Source: Lepidostoma basale (Eukaryota > Arthropoda > Insecta > Trichoptera > Lepidostomatidae). Taken from it: a stretch of DNA of 64,000 nucleotides. Position 1 is the first letter of the stretch, and each line of letters starts with the position of its first letter. Both the position numbers and the translations under genes were made by a program. The notes under the pieces are model-generated. The model was not told the origin of the DNA, did no database searches, and was given only the letters and a program-made list of their open reading frames with translations. This document shows, one piece after another, positions 10,262-19,739 of this stretch. The stretch lies in contig JAHDVF020000673.1 in assembly GCA_022606425.2 (NCBI GenBank), positions 372,001 to 436,000 on the forward strand. Reading direction: 5' to 3'.

Positions 10262-11035
10262 CCCTTAACGTACCGTGTTCAAAACAAAACGCTCGCTCCC
10301 ATGTGGTCAATTCAGTTTACCGCTAACTTTATCTAAATATCAAGCATATGACTCGATGAATCAAAATTTAATTTATGTCATCTTGTAGGGAATTTCATTA
10401 GAAATAGATCGATATCTATAACATACATGGATTATTTGAAAAACATATCATTATTAATTTTTTTCTGGAACCATGCGATTTCTGATATAGAATGACGAGA
10501 CAGCATATGAACAACTGACACCAAGTATGAACTTTTCTCGCCCCGCCGCGCCGTGGCGCTATAATTTTACTATGATAAAGGCACCTAGGCAAAATGTATA
10601 CTACGTTCAAGACAACGAGTACGTATTAATATTAGTCCCTTTTGGTAAAGTGTTAACATTTTCACAGTTCTGATATTATTAAGTTGCGTGCTGCGTTTCC
10701 GTCCACAATCGGTATTATTACGTATGAGAAAAGGCCAAACATATAATTTATAATACGTTCAAAACAGCGAGTAAGTATTTGTCACTTTTGATAAAGTTGT
10801 AAATATTAGCAAAACAAATTCTACCTTAACACGAATGAAGGTGAGGGCAGTCTTAAAAAATAATTTTTTTTGGGATGAAGGAAGTAATTTTTTGCTTTTT
10901 TTTTATTACGAAATATTGAGAACACTTCAATGGAGGATTACAATTTTTTTTTATAATATTAGGGTCCATAGGTTTTAAGAAAATCAACTTTAAATTGGCA
11001 GTGGAAACTCAATTGACCACATGGCAACGCGACGG
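10262..11035. mobile_element. piggyBac-like non-autonomous element, TTAA-bounded
   Basis: TTAA occurs at 10258-10261 and at 11036-11039. Just inside lie inverted copies of CCATGTGGTCAATT (near 10300 and 11015). TTAA target duplication is the piggyBac hallmark. The interior has no transposase. It holds a roughly 28-bp direct repeat (near 10597 and 10745; ACGTTCAA-AC-GCGAGTA). TIR similarity is imperfect at the outer tips, so the family call is inference. Confidence 0.5.
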
Positions 11036-11039
11036 TTAA

Positions 11040-11195
11040 GCCACTGATAGGTAACGAATCTATCGCTAATTTATTATCGCGTGAATTCTAAACCAAACCA
11101 AAGACAGTGTGACCATCACACTGTCATCATCATGAATCGAACCCGGCACACCTTGGGTGTAGCTGTTGCATACTGCCAAAAGGTCATGATCCGGT
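11040..11195 (-). mobile_element. tRNA-derived SINE, degenerate
   Basis: Reverse complement of the SINE at 30352-30595: the B-box region (GGTTCGATTC on minus), the CAGTGTGATGGTCACACTG block and the GAATTCACG...ATCGCCATT-type body are recognisable. Too diverged to be a tRNA gene. Confidence 0.6.
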
Positions 11196-11219
11196 TTTCT
11201 CTATTTAGCCATTACTTCT

Positions 11220-11385
11220 GTAAAGGCCAAAAATGGTCATAGATGAAAACTCCAGAAGCAAGAGACTTCCAGGAGGCCGCCGAATAAATGGAGAGATGGC
11301 TGGACATCATCATCCCAGGACAGCTTACCGTCATAAACAAGGCATTCGATCTAAACTAAGAAGAAAAACAAGAAGAAGTTATCAA
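11220..11385 (+). mobile_element. LINE 3' end, GAAG-tailed
   Basis: Close relative of 690-815 (shared GGACATCATCATCCCAGGAC) ending in ACAAGAAGAAG. 5'-truncated. Confidence 0.6.
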
Positions 11386-11439
11386 TTTCAAATTCTTTAA
11401 GATGGTTAAAATCTTTTTATTGTATTATTTTTAGCTTAT

Positions 11440-11650
11440 GCAAAAATATATTATGTGACTGAAGATATATTTTCTTCTGTGTTCGCCATACTTTGTGTTG
11501 TAGATGATTTATTTGTCTTTTTCTTTTTTAAATACTTTGCATACAATATTAACTTAAAAAAAAAATTAAATATCAGACATGTTTCGGACAACCCGGTCCT
11601 TCCTCAGTGATATAATAAAGATGTTTAAAATATTATATATTTGTTAACAA
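11440..11650 (-). mobile_element. Hammerhead-family repeat
   Basis: Same family as the left half of 9490-9660 (shared CTTCTGTGTTCGCCATACTTTGTGTT-like segment, then ATGTTTCGGACAACC). It holds the best motif in the window (11576-11607). Confidence 0.55.
11576..11607 (-). ncRNA. Hammerhead-like ribozyme motif, best-formed copy
   Basis: On the minus strand: stem I strand ATATCA (complement of 11608-11613), CUGAGGA, one extra A, stem II GGAC-loop-GUCC (11586-11599), GAAA, stem III C-AU-G, the GUC cleavage triplet, and stem I partner TGATAT (complement of 11570-11575). Six base pairs close stem I. The only departure from the type I hammerhead plan is the extra A before stem II. Self-complementary ACAUGU could allow dimer formation, as known for short-stem-III hammerheads. 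Activity untested. Confidence 0.55.
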
Positions 11651-11667
11651 ATATGATCAGTTTAGAC

Positions 11668-12360
11668 CAGTGGTTCCCAAAGTGGTCTATATCGACCCCC
11701 AGGGGTCGATTTCGACTTACAAGGGGTCTACGACAACTGGAAAAATATATGGGGGTGCATGAGATGTAAATAGGGGTCCACGAGATGGTTAAACTAAATT
11801 GAAGCCAAATATTGAAATTTTGATATCATATCCTCCCTATTAGAACATTGTTTTTATTTTATCTGAAAATGTTGGGTTTGCATTTTGTTTTGTTTTAATT
11901 AATGATCGTATGTCTAAATAGTCTATTGTTTTGGCTGAAAAACTATGATTCTTCAACATTATTAACTGTTAAATTTACAACACTGTTATAATGTGACCAT
12001 TTTTTTACTATACACTATTTGAGAATGTCACGACAGCTGTTTGATCTGCTGATGATAACAACAGTTAGCGAAACAGCTGTCGCGACATTCTCAAAAAGAG
12101 TATAGTACAACATTATGATATTATAAGTGTTGTAAATTTAACAGTTAAAATGTATAACTATAAAACTTAACATGTATTTTATTTTAAAGATCTCTTTTCT
12201 ACAGTAAACCCTATTAAAGGGAGTTCATCAGCTTCAAAAAGGAATTTTACAGTTATAAATGAATTTGTAAAAAAAAAATCTATATAAGGAAAGTAGGGGG
12301 TCTACAGAAAATAGAAAATCGGTTAGGGGTCTACGGAACAAACAAGTTTGGGAACCTCTG
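11668..12360. mobile_element. hAT-like element with 8-bp target duplication and nested hairpin
   Basis: Begins CAGTGGTTCCCAAAGTGG and ends TTTGGGAACCTCTG, typical hAT terminal inverted repeats. GTTTAGAC flanks both ends (11660-11667 and 12361-12368), a perfect 8-bp target duplication. No transposase frame is present. Its middle (about 11960-12150) is an inverted pair of hammerhead-family repeats, which looks like a later insertion. Confidence 0.8.
12049..12081 (+). ncRNA. Hammerhead-like motif in hairpin repeat (stem II eroded)
   Basis: CTGATGA at 12049-12055, a shortened stem II (AAC/GTT plus AGC), GAAA at 12070-12073 and CAGCTGTC to 12081. A facing partner on the minus strand near 12022-12045 has lost part of its core. 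Probably inactive. Confidence 0.4.
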
Positions 12361-12449
12361 GTTTAGACAGATGTTATATACGAGTATATGAAGATATATT
12401 AATTTATATATGTATTATTTTGTTGAAAAGCGTAAAGCGTAAACCTACT

Positions 12450-12605
12450 TTATTGATTCTCAAGACATGTGATAGGTAGGTAATCTATCGCCATTTTATT
12501 GTCACGTGAATTCTACACAAGACTAGCCGGGAATTGAACCTGGGACCTTCGATGTGGCAGTCATAGCTGCTGCCACTGTCGAAATTCGAAAATGTCTGTA
12601 TACTA
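12450..12605 (-). mobile_element. tRNA-derived SINE, 3'-truncated
   Basis: Minus-strand copy with ATTCTCAAGACATGTGATAGG, GTGAATTCTACAC and the anti-B-box region GGAATTGAACC. Matches the SINE at 30352-30595. Confidence 0.65.
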
Positions 12606-12949
12606 GGCCTTATTTATTAGGCCTTATATGTTAGGCCTGCCCCTTCATAGAAACGACATGTTATATACGAGTATATATAATTAAAATACATAGGTAAAAA
12701 CATTCCTTTCGTATGAAGCATTTAATTGGAGGAAACAAAAGGCCGAGGAAAACGTGGCACATATCGTTTCCGTTATATAAAATACAACATTCTTAAATCA
12801 GATGTTTTCATTCGTATTAATAATTGAATTTAAAGATTTATACCATTGTTTAAGAAACAATAAAAATAACAATTGGATGTTTGAATCGCAACCATCAATG
12901 CATCGCATTGTCTTATTCAATATAATTTATACTTAGGAAATTGAAAAAC

Positions 12950-13070
12950 TTTGTTTAATCCACTATTTTATAAAAAAATATTAAAAAACACGACACGTTT
13001 CGGAGGATAATAAAAACTAAACAAAATAGTGTAAAAATATAATAAAAACTTTAACTAATAAAAAACACAT
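12950..13070 (-). mobile_element. Hammerhead-family fragment in inverted orientation
   Basis: Reverse complement of parts of 13380-13560 (CACGACACGTTTCGGAGGAT and flanks). With 13208-13583 it forms an inverted pair. The CUGANGA half is lost. Confidence 0.5.
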
Positions 13071-13207
13071 TTAAATTTTTAAATTACATTTATATATTAT
13101 TTCTTCTTCTTCTTCTCTTTATAGACCTTTGGTCTGTTCCTGAAATCAGGCTGGCCTCTCTTGGGAGGTTAACTCCCAACTATCTCTCCATCTATTATTT
13201 AATATTA

Positions 13208-13583
13208 TTTATTAGTTATTACAGTTAAAAATAAGTCGGGTGGAGAAGGTTCCTTGAGGCCCTATGAACCACGGAGGTGTGACAGGACAAAAAGAAGAAG
13301 AAGAAGACAGTTAAAAAATAATTGTTGGTACCTACTTATAATAAATAGCACAGGTTAATTTTAAAAATTGAATTATTGTATCGAATTTTAAATGCGTTTT
13401 TTATTAGTCTTTCCTTGTTTAGTTTTTATTATATTTTTATACCTAAAGATGGAGGTATCATCCGAAACATGACACGTTTTTTAATATTTTTTATTAAATA
13501 GTGGATTAAACAAAGTTTTTCAATTTCATAAATATTTTACTATGGAATTCCACAGTGTTAATGCCTTAGCGTTCAATAAGTTT
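13208..13583 (+). repeat. Composite unit 1: LINE tail plus hammerhead-family repeat
   Basis: A GAAG-tailed LINE end (TTGAGGCCCTATGAACCACG ... AAGAAGAAGAAG) joined to a hammerhead-family repeat ending GTGTTAATGCCTTA. The unit recurs at 14063-14440 with few differences. In this copy the core is decayed: CTAAAGA for CTGAAGA and GAC for GTC (13443-13474). Confidence 0.65.
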
Positions 13584-14062
13584 AACTAACTATCTAACTA
13601 ACCATCACGCCGAATGGACTGCCACACTTTTCTTTCCTGACATATTTCTCTCGCTTCCTCAACATTCATACATCGTGTCATGCACGCGCGTCGATTTCTC
13701 TGACTCCTCACATGACCGACATTCAATATTTGATTTATTTGATCGAGACACGTTTTCCTCGGTCTTCCTCTATTTCTGGTTCCATTTACATCATTAATAT
13801 ATAATTTTTTTACCATTCTTTCTTCATTCATTCTTTCAATATGTCCAAACCATCTTAATGATCCTTTCATTATTTTGTTCATGACACCATCATTCGCAAC
13901 GCATTCACTTCTTATATTTTCATTCGGCACTCTATCATACACAGAGTATCCACACATTCTTCTATGAGATCTCATTTCAACTGCATTTATTCTACTTTCA
14001 TCCTTCTTTTGCCAGTTCCATGCTTCGCTTCCATACATAAGGGTCGGTAGAAGAACACCATT
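13584..14062 (-). mobile_element. LINE-A copy between the two composite units
   Basis: Minus frame 14038-13598 is open for 146 codons from MYGSEAWNWQKKDESR to QERKVWQSIRRDG, with WFGHIERMNEERM and RGRPRKT between. TAACTAACTATCTAACTAAC at the left is the (TTAG)n tail. The last residues before the stop differ from AYPSGETA, a small deletion. One of the least decayed LINE-A copies, still without an RT domain. Confidence 0.8.
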
Positions 14063-14440
14063 AGTTATTACAGTTAAAAATAAGTCGGGTGGAGAAGGTT
14101 TCTTGAGGCCCTATGAACCACGGAGGTGTGACAGGACAAAAAGAAGAAGAAGAAGACAGTTAAAAAAATAATTGTTGGTACCTACTTACAACAAATAGCT
14201 GAGGTTAATTTTAAAATTTGAATTATTGTATCGAATTTTAAATGCGTTTTTTATTAGTCTTTCCTTGTTTAGTATTTATTATATTTTTGCACCTGAAGAT
14301 GGAGGTATCCTCCGAAACATGTCGTGTTTTTTATTTTTATTTTTTAATTGTGGATTAAACCATGTTTTTCAGTTTCCTAAGTATATTACTATAATATTTC
14401 ACAGTGTTAATGCCTTACCGTTCAATAAGTTCAATATAAT
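14063..14440 (+). repeat. Composite unit 2: LINE tail plus hammerhead-family repeat
   Basis: Second copy of 13208-13583. It keeps the intact hammerhead-like core at 14293-14323 and ends at the same word (GTTCAATAAGTT). Either the LINE-A insertion was flanked by a local duplication, or an already tandem pair was invaded. Confidence 0.65.
14293..14323 (+). ncRNA. Hammerhead-like ribozyme motif
   Basis: CUGAAGA (14293-14299), one extra U, stem II GGAGG-UAU-CCUCC (5 bp, 3-nt loop), GAAA, then CAUGUC ending at 14323. Stem I can form from GCAC (14289-14292) and GUGU (14324-14327). All catalytic-core letters of the type I plan are present except for the one-nucleotide insertion. Confidence 0.5.
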
Positions 14441-14559
14441 TTAATATGTTTTTTGAGGAGTTTAAAGAGTAGATATTCTCTATTCAAGATTACGTAAGAA
14501 TAATGAAGTCAGCAATGCGCCGAATTCACCGTTGCAATAAGAGCAAGACGTCTCTCCCT

Positions 14560-14775
14560 CATTGATGAGAAAGTCGATACGCCCGAGGCTGGGGCGGCCC
14601 CACACCCATTCAGTGGCGGGTGACCGTGAAGTTTTCAGGGTTGAGTCTCTACACCCCCTCTACAGCCCCTCTACACCCCCGCGGGCGAGCACGTCGATAT
14701 CCCCAGCTGGAAGAAGAACCGACTGCGCATGTCCCGAACGCTATTCCTCACACCAGAGAACGAGCCTTCAGCTGA
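14560..14775. other. GC-rich islet, function unknown
   Basis: GC-rich with a C/T-rich direct repeat (TCTACACCCCCTC and close variants, 14646-14680). The overlapping frame 14562-14870 has no recognised domain. It may be a regulatory or conserved non-coding element. Confidence 0.3.
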
Positions 14776-15054
14776 AATATTCTGTTACATATAACAGTTC
14801 TATTATATTTTTTAACAAAAACAACATTTATAAATACTCAAATATAACATTGTATCAACTATTTTACTAACTAATCATAATCTTCTCACTGAAAGGGTAG
14901 GGCAGAAAGAATGATTTTTCACTTATACACTTATTTATTTTTCAAGTTTATAAGGTAATTGTGCCTGTATCTTCTGAAATCTAGAAAAAATGAATACGTG
15001 TCCGTATATATTTTTAGTTTATCCCTTCTTCTTCTTCTTCTTCAGCCTTCTTTC

Positions 15055-15215
15055 TTCTACTGCTATTCCACGTTCAGAAGAAAAATACCTTTAATTTTAG
15101 AGAGAATCTTGTCTTCCTAAAGTTGAACCATCTCTCATGCGTTCCTGATTCTTTACCCTTTATCAAATTGATGCCTTAAACTGTAATTATGTTTGTAATA
15201 TCTCTTGAGTGAATA
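15055..15215 (+). mobile_element. LINE-C 3' end
   Basis: Matches the end of the LINE-C coding region (TTCAGAAGAAAAATACCTTT) and its 3' UTR (GCGTTCCTGATT...GATGCCTTAAACTG...GAGTGAATAAATAAACTGATTT). Confidence 0.6.
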
Positions 15216-15390
15216 AATAAACTGATTTTCTTCCACTCGTCCCTGTCTTGTACCTTCCGCATCCAGGTCGTTCCAGCTTTTCGGGTAATATCGTCAGTCC
15301 ATCTTATAGGTGGCCTCCTGACACTCTTTTCTTTGTGCAAGTCTTTTGGATGTCCATCGGGTATTGCCCTTAGCATTCGGCAATTTATTT
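15215..15390 (-). mobile_element. RTE-e01-like LINE fragment
   Basis: Minus frame reads KSVRRPPIRWTDDITRKAGTTW and QDRDEWKK, the C-terminal end of lepidopteran RTE-e01-type proteins (consensus GRPPxRWTDD). Confidence 0.7.
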
Positions 15391-15429
15391 TGTTTTCATT
15401 CTAATAAAGCAAACTTTGATTTTTTTCTT

Positions 15430-15620
15430 CTTCTTTTATACTGGTTGGAGACCGCAAGGGCCTGTTAATGCAGTCTTCCCCTTCTCTTGGGGGATCTTCC
15501 AGGCATCCTCCTTCCCTCTGGTTTCGCATGAAGGGCAAAGTGTGTAATCTTTGGATGTTAATTCTTGACACATGGTCCCTTCAATACCTTCTTCTTTGTC
15601 TCCCCCATCTGACAACATCC
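15430..15620 (-). mobile_element. LINE 3' fragment
   Basis: Reverse-strand frame 15618-15436 has KEEGIEGTMCQELTSKDY but no domain. The (TTC)n run at its left edge is a GAA-type LINE tail in reverse. Family not identified. Confidence 0.35.
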
Positions 15621-16115
15621 TGTTTTTTTTTCTCTTATTTAAAATAATGTTTCGAATACATTATATTATACCTTCATCATCGGCAAAAGAGTGATGCAAT
15701 TTTTTTTAAAACTCATTTAAGGCAACAGCACTAAATATTATTAATACAGATTTATTTATGAAATAACATACTATTTATTCTTGCTTTTTCTGATTCCACG
15801 AAAATGGAAAAACTGCGTTTTAGAATATACTACATATGATATTATCTATGGTCTACATATTTACTAACTTATAACTATTATTTCTTTGATTTGGCTTTAG
15901 ATCATGACATTAAGATAAAGAGAATAATTATTTATATATTTATTAAGGGTAACATATGTAGCTATTGATTTGGTTAGGTAATAATTTTAGACTTTAGTTT
16001 AGAGCAAAATAAACCACCCTCAACTCAAATTAAAGCAATCTCGTTTCGTTAAGTTTCGTTTTCATTGTAAAGGCATTACCTACATTATATTTAGATTAGG
16101 CATTACCTACATATA
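15620..16115. other. No recognisable feature
   Basis: AT-rich, no exon, repeat terminus or RNA structure identified. Confidence 0.5.
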
Positions 16116-16119
16116 TCTT

Positions 16120-16510
16120 CTTCTTCTTTGCTAGCCTTCTTCTTTCCACTGCTGGATATAGGCCTCTTCCAATTTCTTCCACTCGTCTCTATCCTGCCCC
16201 CTTTGTATCCAAGATTTTCCAACCCTTTTGATAATATCATCGGTCCATCTCATCGGTGGCCTTCCGACACTTCGCCTATTTTCCCATGGTCTCCAACTGA
16301 GTATCCTGGGTGCCCATCTGTTGCCACCCTGTCTAGCCAAGTGTCCAGCCCATTGCCATTTCAATTTTGCCACTCGGTCCATGACGTCAGCAACCCTGGT
16401 GCGGCGTCTGATTTCTTCATTTCTTATGCGGTCACGCAAGCTCACAACAAGTATCTGTCTTTCCATGGACCTCTGTATACACTTGGGGCTGTGGACACTT
16501 TTTGCTGTAA
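16120..16510 (-). mobile_element. RTE-e01-like LINE C-terminal coding fragment
   Basis: Minus frame 16466-16131 is open for 111 codons: SLRDRIRNEEIRRRTRVADV, KLKWQWAGHLARQ, VGRPPMRWTDDI and WIQRGQDRDEW. This is the C-terminal region of RTE-e01-type polyproteins. RT and endonuclease are absent. Confidence 0.8.
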
Positions 16511-16904
16511 GGGTTGAGTTGAGTTGTAATGAATACTTGTCCGTATATATTTATAGTTTATCCCTTCTTCTTCTTCTTCAGCCTTCTTTCTTCTACTGCT
16601 TATATATACATTTTAATAATTCACAGATTATTATATGTGAATTATTAAAATGTATAGAAGTGTTATTATATTTTATGGAAATTCAATTTGTGTTAGATGC
16701 TCACTTTGTGTTGAGTAATAAAGTATTTTTTTAAACAATGTTGTAAAATTCCAAATTAAATAATGAATACGGGTGGAAATGTATCTTTACCAATAACATA
16801 TTTCGTCTTGCTAAAATATTGTCAAACATAAAATTTCTAGAAAACATATGTTTTCATTCATATTAATGATTGAATGTGGAGTTTTAATATGAAGCTCGTA
16901 TTAT

Positions 16905-17040
16905 TTATTGTACCAACAGGCAATCGACTTCCAGGAAGTTAACCCAAAATATGGCAAGACAACTGGATATCTACATCACAGGAATGAGGTTCGAGAAATA
17001 ATAGGAAACAGTCATAAATATAGTAGAAGAAGAAAAAGAG
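16905..17040 (+). mobile_element. LINE 3' end, GAAG-tailed
   Basis: Related to 690-815 and 11220-11385 (TTCCAGGAAGTTAACCC...CTGGATATCTACATCACAGG) with an AGAAGAAGAAAAAG tail. 16750-16900 before it is a fragment of the palindromic repeat family. Confidence 0.5.
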
Positions 17041-17094
17041 GAGGACTTTTACATCATTGTTCAAGAAACGGTAAATAAGGTGTTTTTTTTAAAC

Positions 17095-17595
17095 TAACTA
17101 ACTAACCATCACGCCGTTTCCCCGGAGGGGTAGGTAGAGAGATTGGATTGCCATGCGCCATACCATTCTGTCCTGACATAACTATCTTGTTTCTCCACAT
17201 TCATATATCGTGACATGCACGTTCGTCGATTTTTCCGACTTTGAATGTGGCCGCCTTTCAGTATTTGAATAATTTGGACATGCCATGCTTTCCTTGGTCT
17301 TCCACGACTTATATTTCCACTCACACTGCTTATATACAACATTTTAACCACTCTTCTCTCGTCCATTCGTTCCATATGTCCAAACCAACTGAGGGATCCT
17401 TTTTAAATTTTATTTATGATGCAATCATCTGCCTTACATTTCTTCCTTATTTCGTCGTTCCGTATTCTATCACATATCGTTTTCCCGCACATTCTTCTCA
17501 GTGATCTTATTTCTACGGCATTTATCCTTATCCACGCAAGCAGGCTGAAAGGTTTTCTTCCTTTTTTGCAGCTGCAAGCTTCATATAAGATTATA
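17095..17595 (-). mobile_element. LINE-A subfamily 2 copy
   Basis: Two minus frames (17375-17109 and 17621-17403) read RMDERRVVKMLYISSVSG, RGRPRKAWHVQI, TYPSGETA and RINAVEIRSLRRMCGKTI. The left edge is CTAACTAACTAACC, the reversed tail. The SSVSG variant is shared with 23150-23508, so LINE-A has at least two subfamilies. Confidence 0.8.
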
Positions 17596-17637
17596 CTCGT
17601 ATATAATGTTCTTTTATCCATATATTACCATATTTCT

Positions 17638-17911
17638 TGAAATTTAATTGTATCTCAATAGAGACGAAGATGCAAACTGGAAACTGAATATGGTTGATCA
17701 AGGTGTTTACAGGACTTATGACCTGTCATTGGTTGGGTTAAGCGCACGCTTTATGTAATTACAACATTCCCCATTCCACCTATTTTCTTTATGACCATGT
17801 AAGACAAATTTTTGGAGGTTGTATATATGCTACAAATCTATACTTATCTTCACATGTCAGTTTCAATACGCCATCTTTGTTTCGTCTCTATTGAGATACA
17901 ATTAAATTTCA
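17638..17911 (+). mobile_element. MITE-1, complete copy with long TIRs
   Basis: Terminal inverted repeats of about 35 bp: TTAATTGTATCTCAATAGAG at the left and its complement ending near 17911. Total 274 bp, non-coding. Interior ACCTGTCATTGGTTGGGTTA is shared with 8345-8815, 57695-58075 and 63655-63975. Superfamily not assigned because the target duplication is unclear. Confidence 0.7.
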
Positions 17912-18790
17912 TGAATTAATCACCCACCATGGGTGAAATCTAGGATTCGTATACAAGTATAAGTATACATTCACAAAAAATAACCACATTTCTTACCGTT
18001 TTTACTTAGGTGTACTGTATTTAATATAAAAATATTGTATTTAAAACTTTTGGTTGCAAATAAATTTATAATAAAAAATACCCAACTCTTCGATAATACG
18101 AGTTTAAAAATATTTGAGAAAATATATCAATACATCGACAATACACCCAAATGTCTCGTGAAATCTGGATTGTCCAAGAAATTAAAAAAAGTAACAAAGT
18201 AAAATCAGGGAACATTCGAAAAAAGTTATTCTTTTACTCAATAAATTTAAATTGTTGCTTAATTATTGATGTGTTTAGTTACTTGGTGCCGCCGTTCAGC
18301 AGGAACTTCAGCTGGGTATAGAATCCGTTGTTACTACAAATGGGTCTCCCACGCAAGCAGACTGAAAGGATCCCAATCTACTAGGACCCCAACTAACGAA
18401 TATTACAAAAATGACGTAATCAAAATTAGTAAACGCATCAAAAGATACTATTTAATTCAATCTCTGAATTGACTAAAATGGAGAAAAAACGATACTTTTG
18501 ATTACATGGCCTGTCACCGGATCGGGTGGATGGAATACTGACATAACACGAGTGGGAATCTTTCTGGCTTCGGTCACGTATTTGAAGGGTGAGATTATAC
18601 AACGTTACGTATGCTTAAGCACGACTTAATATTTTGAAAAGCAAAATTTTTTAATTGAGTAAAAAATTCTGAGACAGACTCTTAAATTCAATTTTTTTTA
18701 TACCAGAAAAACTAATCAAACTGTTTATATGTTTAAATGTTTAAATAGCAGTGGAATATACAGCATATTATTTTTAAAAAGTCAAGGTCA
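17912..18790. other. No recognisable gene; one short shared word
   Basis: Mostly AT-rich. CACGCAAGCAG-CTGAAAGG near 18350 repeats a word in the LINE-A copy near 17535. No exon recognised. Confidence 0.45.
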
Positions 18791-18794
18791 TCAC

Positions 18795-19095
18795 TGCAAA
18801 TAAATAAAATTTCAACTAAAGCAAAGTTGGCAGTACATAATGGAGTTATAGTGCCAAACCTTATGCGTGGAAGTGAGGCTTGAAGCTGGCAAAAAACGAT
18901 GAAAGTATGAATGCCGTAGAAATAAGATCACTGAGAAGAATGTGCGGGAAAACGATATGTGATAGAATACCGAACGACGAAAAAAAGGAAGAAATGTAAG
19001 ACAGATGATTGCATCATAAGAAAAATTAAAAAACGATCCCTGAGATGGTTTGGACATATGGAACGAATGAACGAGAGAATAATGATTAATATGAA
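18795..19095 (+). mobile_element. LINE-A fragment
   Basis: Plus strand reads LAVHNGVIVPNLM, NAVEIRSLRRMCGKTI and RSLRWFGHMERMNER in shifting frames. Truncated at the 3' side by the palindromic repeat that follows. Confidence 0.75.
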
Positions 19096-19099
19096 GAAA

Positions 19100-19250
19100 A
19101 ATGTCAATTTTCTAGAAGTTTTATTAGATTTTATAGGAATGACATATTTCGCCCTTCTAAGGCATTATCAAATGTGTCATTTGATAATGCCTTAGAAGGG
19201 CGAAACATGTAATTCCCATAAAATAATATAAAACTTCTAAAAAATATTTG
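19100..19250. mobile_element. Palindromic MITE-like repeat, near-complete
   Basis: Left arm TTTTCTAGAAGTTTTATTAG...GACATATTTCGCCCTTCTAAGG and right arm (its complement) face each other across TTATCAAATGTGTCATTTG. Each arm contains GCCTT-AGA-AGGGC-GAAACATGT, a stem II plus GAAA plus stem III arrangement, but CUGANGA is degenerate (UUGAUAA). Confidence 0.65.
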
Positions 19251-19359
19251 TTTTTCAAAGATTTTATATCTTCATAGTCGGGAAAATGATATAAACTGAA
19301 CTGTCGTGTTTTAATTTACAATATTTCTATATTGATTGCTTTATATAATAGTATTGGAA

Positions 19360-19610
19360 ATCTTCCTTTTTCTTCTTCTTCTTCTTCTTCTTCTTCTTTT
19401 GATAGATCTGACGATCTGTGACACAGAGATCATATCTCGTCGGATGATGAGATCCAGCTGTCCCTCCATCTCTTCGGCCGTCTTCCAGGTGGGCGGTGTC
19501 CGGATGGGATTTCCTTTTTCTTATTCTTCGATATCTCTTCAGCTCATATCGAGCCCTGGCCTCCATCAGTCCTCGCCTCCAATTACTTCCGTCATCAAGA
19601 AACTTGGGAA
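19360..19610 (-). mobile_element. LINE-B 3' end
   Basis: (CTT)n then GATAGATCTGACGATCTG...CAGGTGGGCGGTGTCCGGAT: reverse complement of the 3' end of LINE-B at 28380-28530. 5'-truncated. Confidence 0.75.
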
Positions 19611-19739
19611 AACTTTATTTAATTTATATATTTCTTTAAACCAGTATTATATACTACATTTACAAAGCCATTTACGCCATATAAACGAGTACATAAACAG
19701 ATAATATAAAAGTTTTTTTTTAAATATAATACCAATTCT

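Noticed and set aside
15176..16734. Several open frames on both strands
   Set aside because: They are the RTE-e01-like and LINE-C coding remnants or their antisense shadows.
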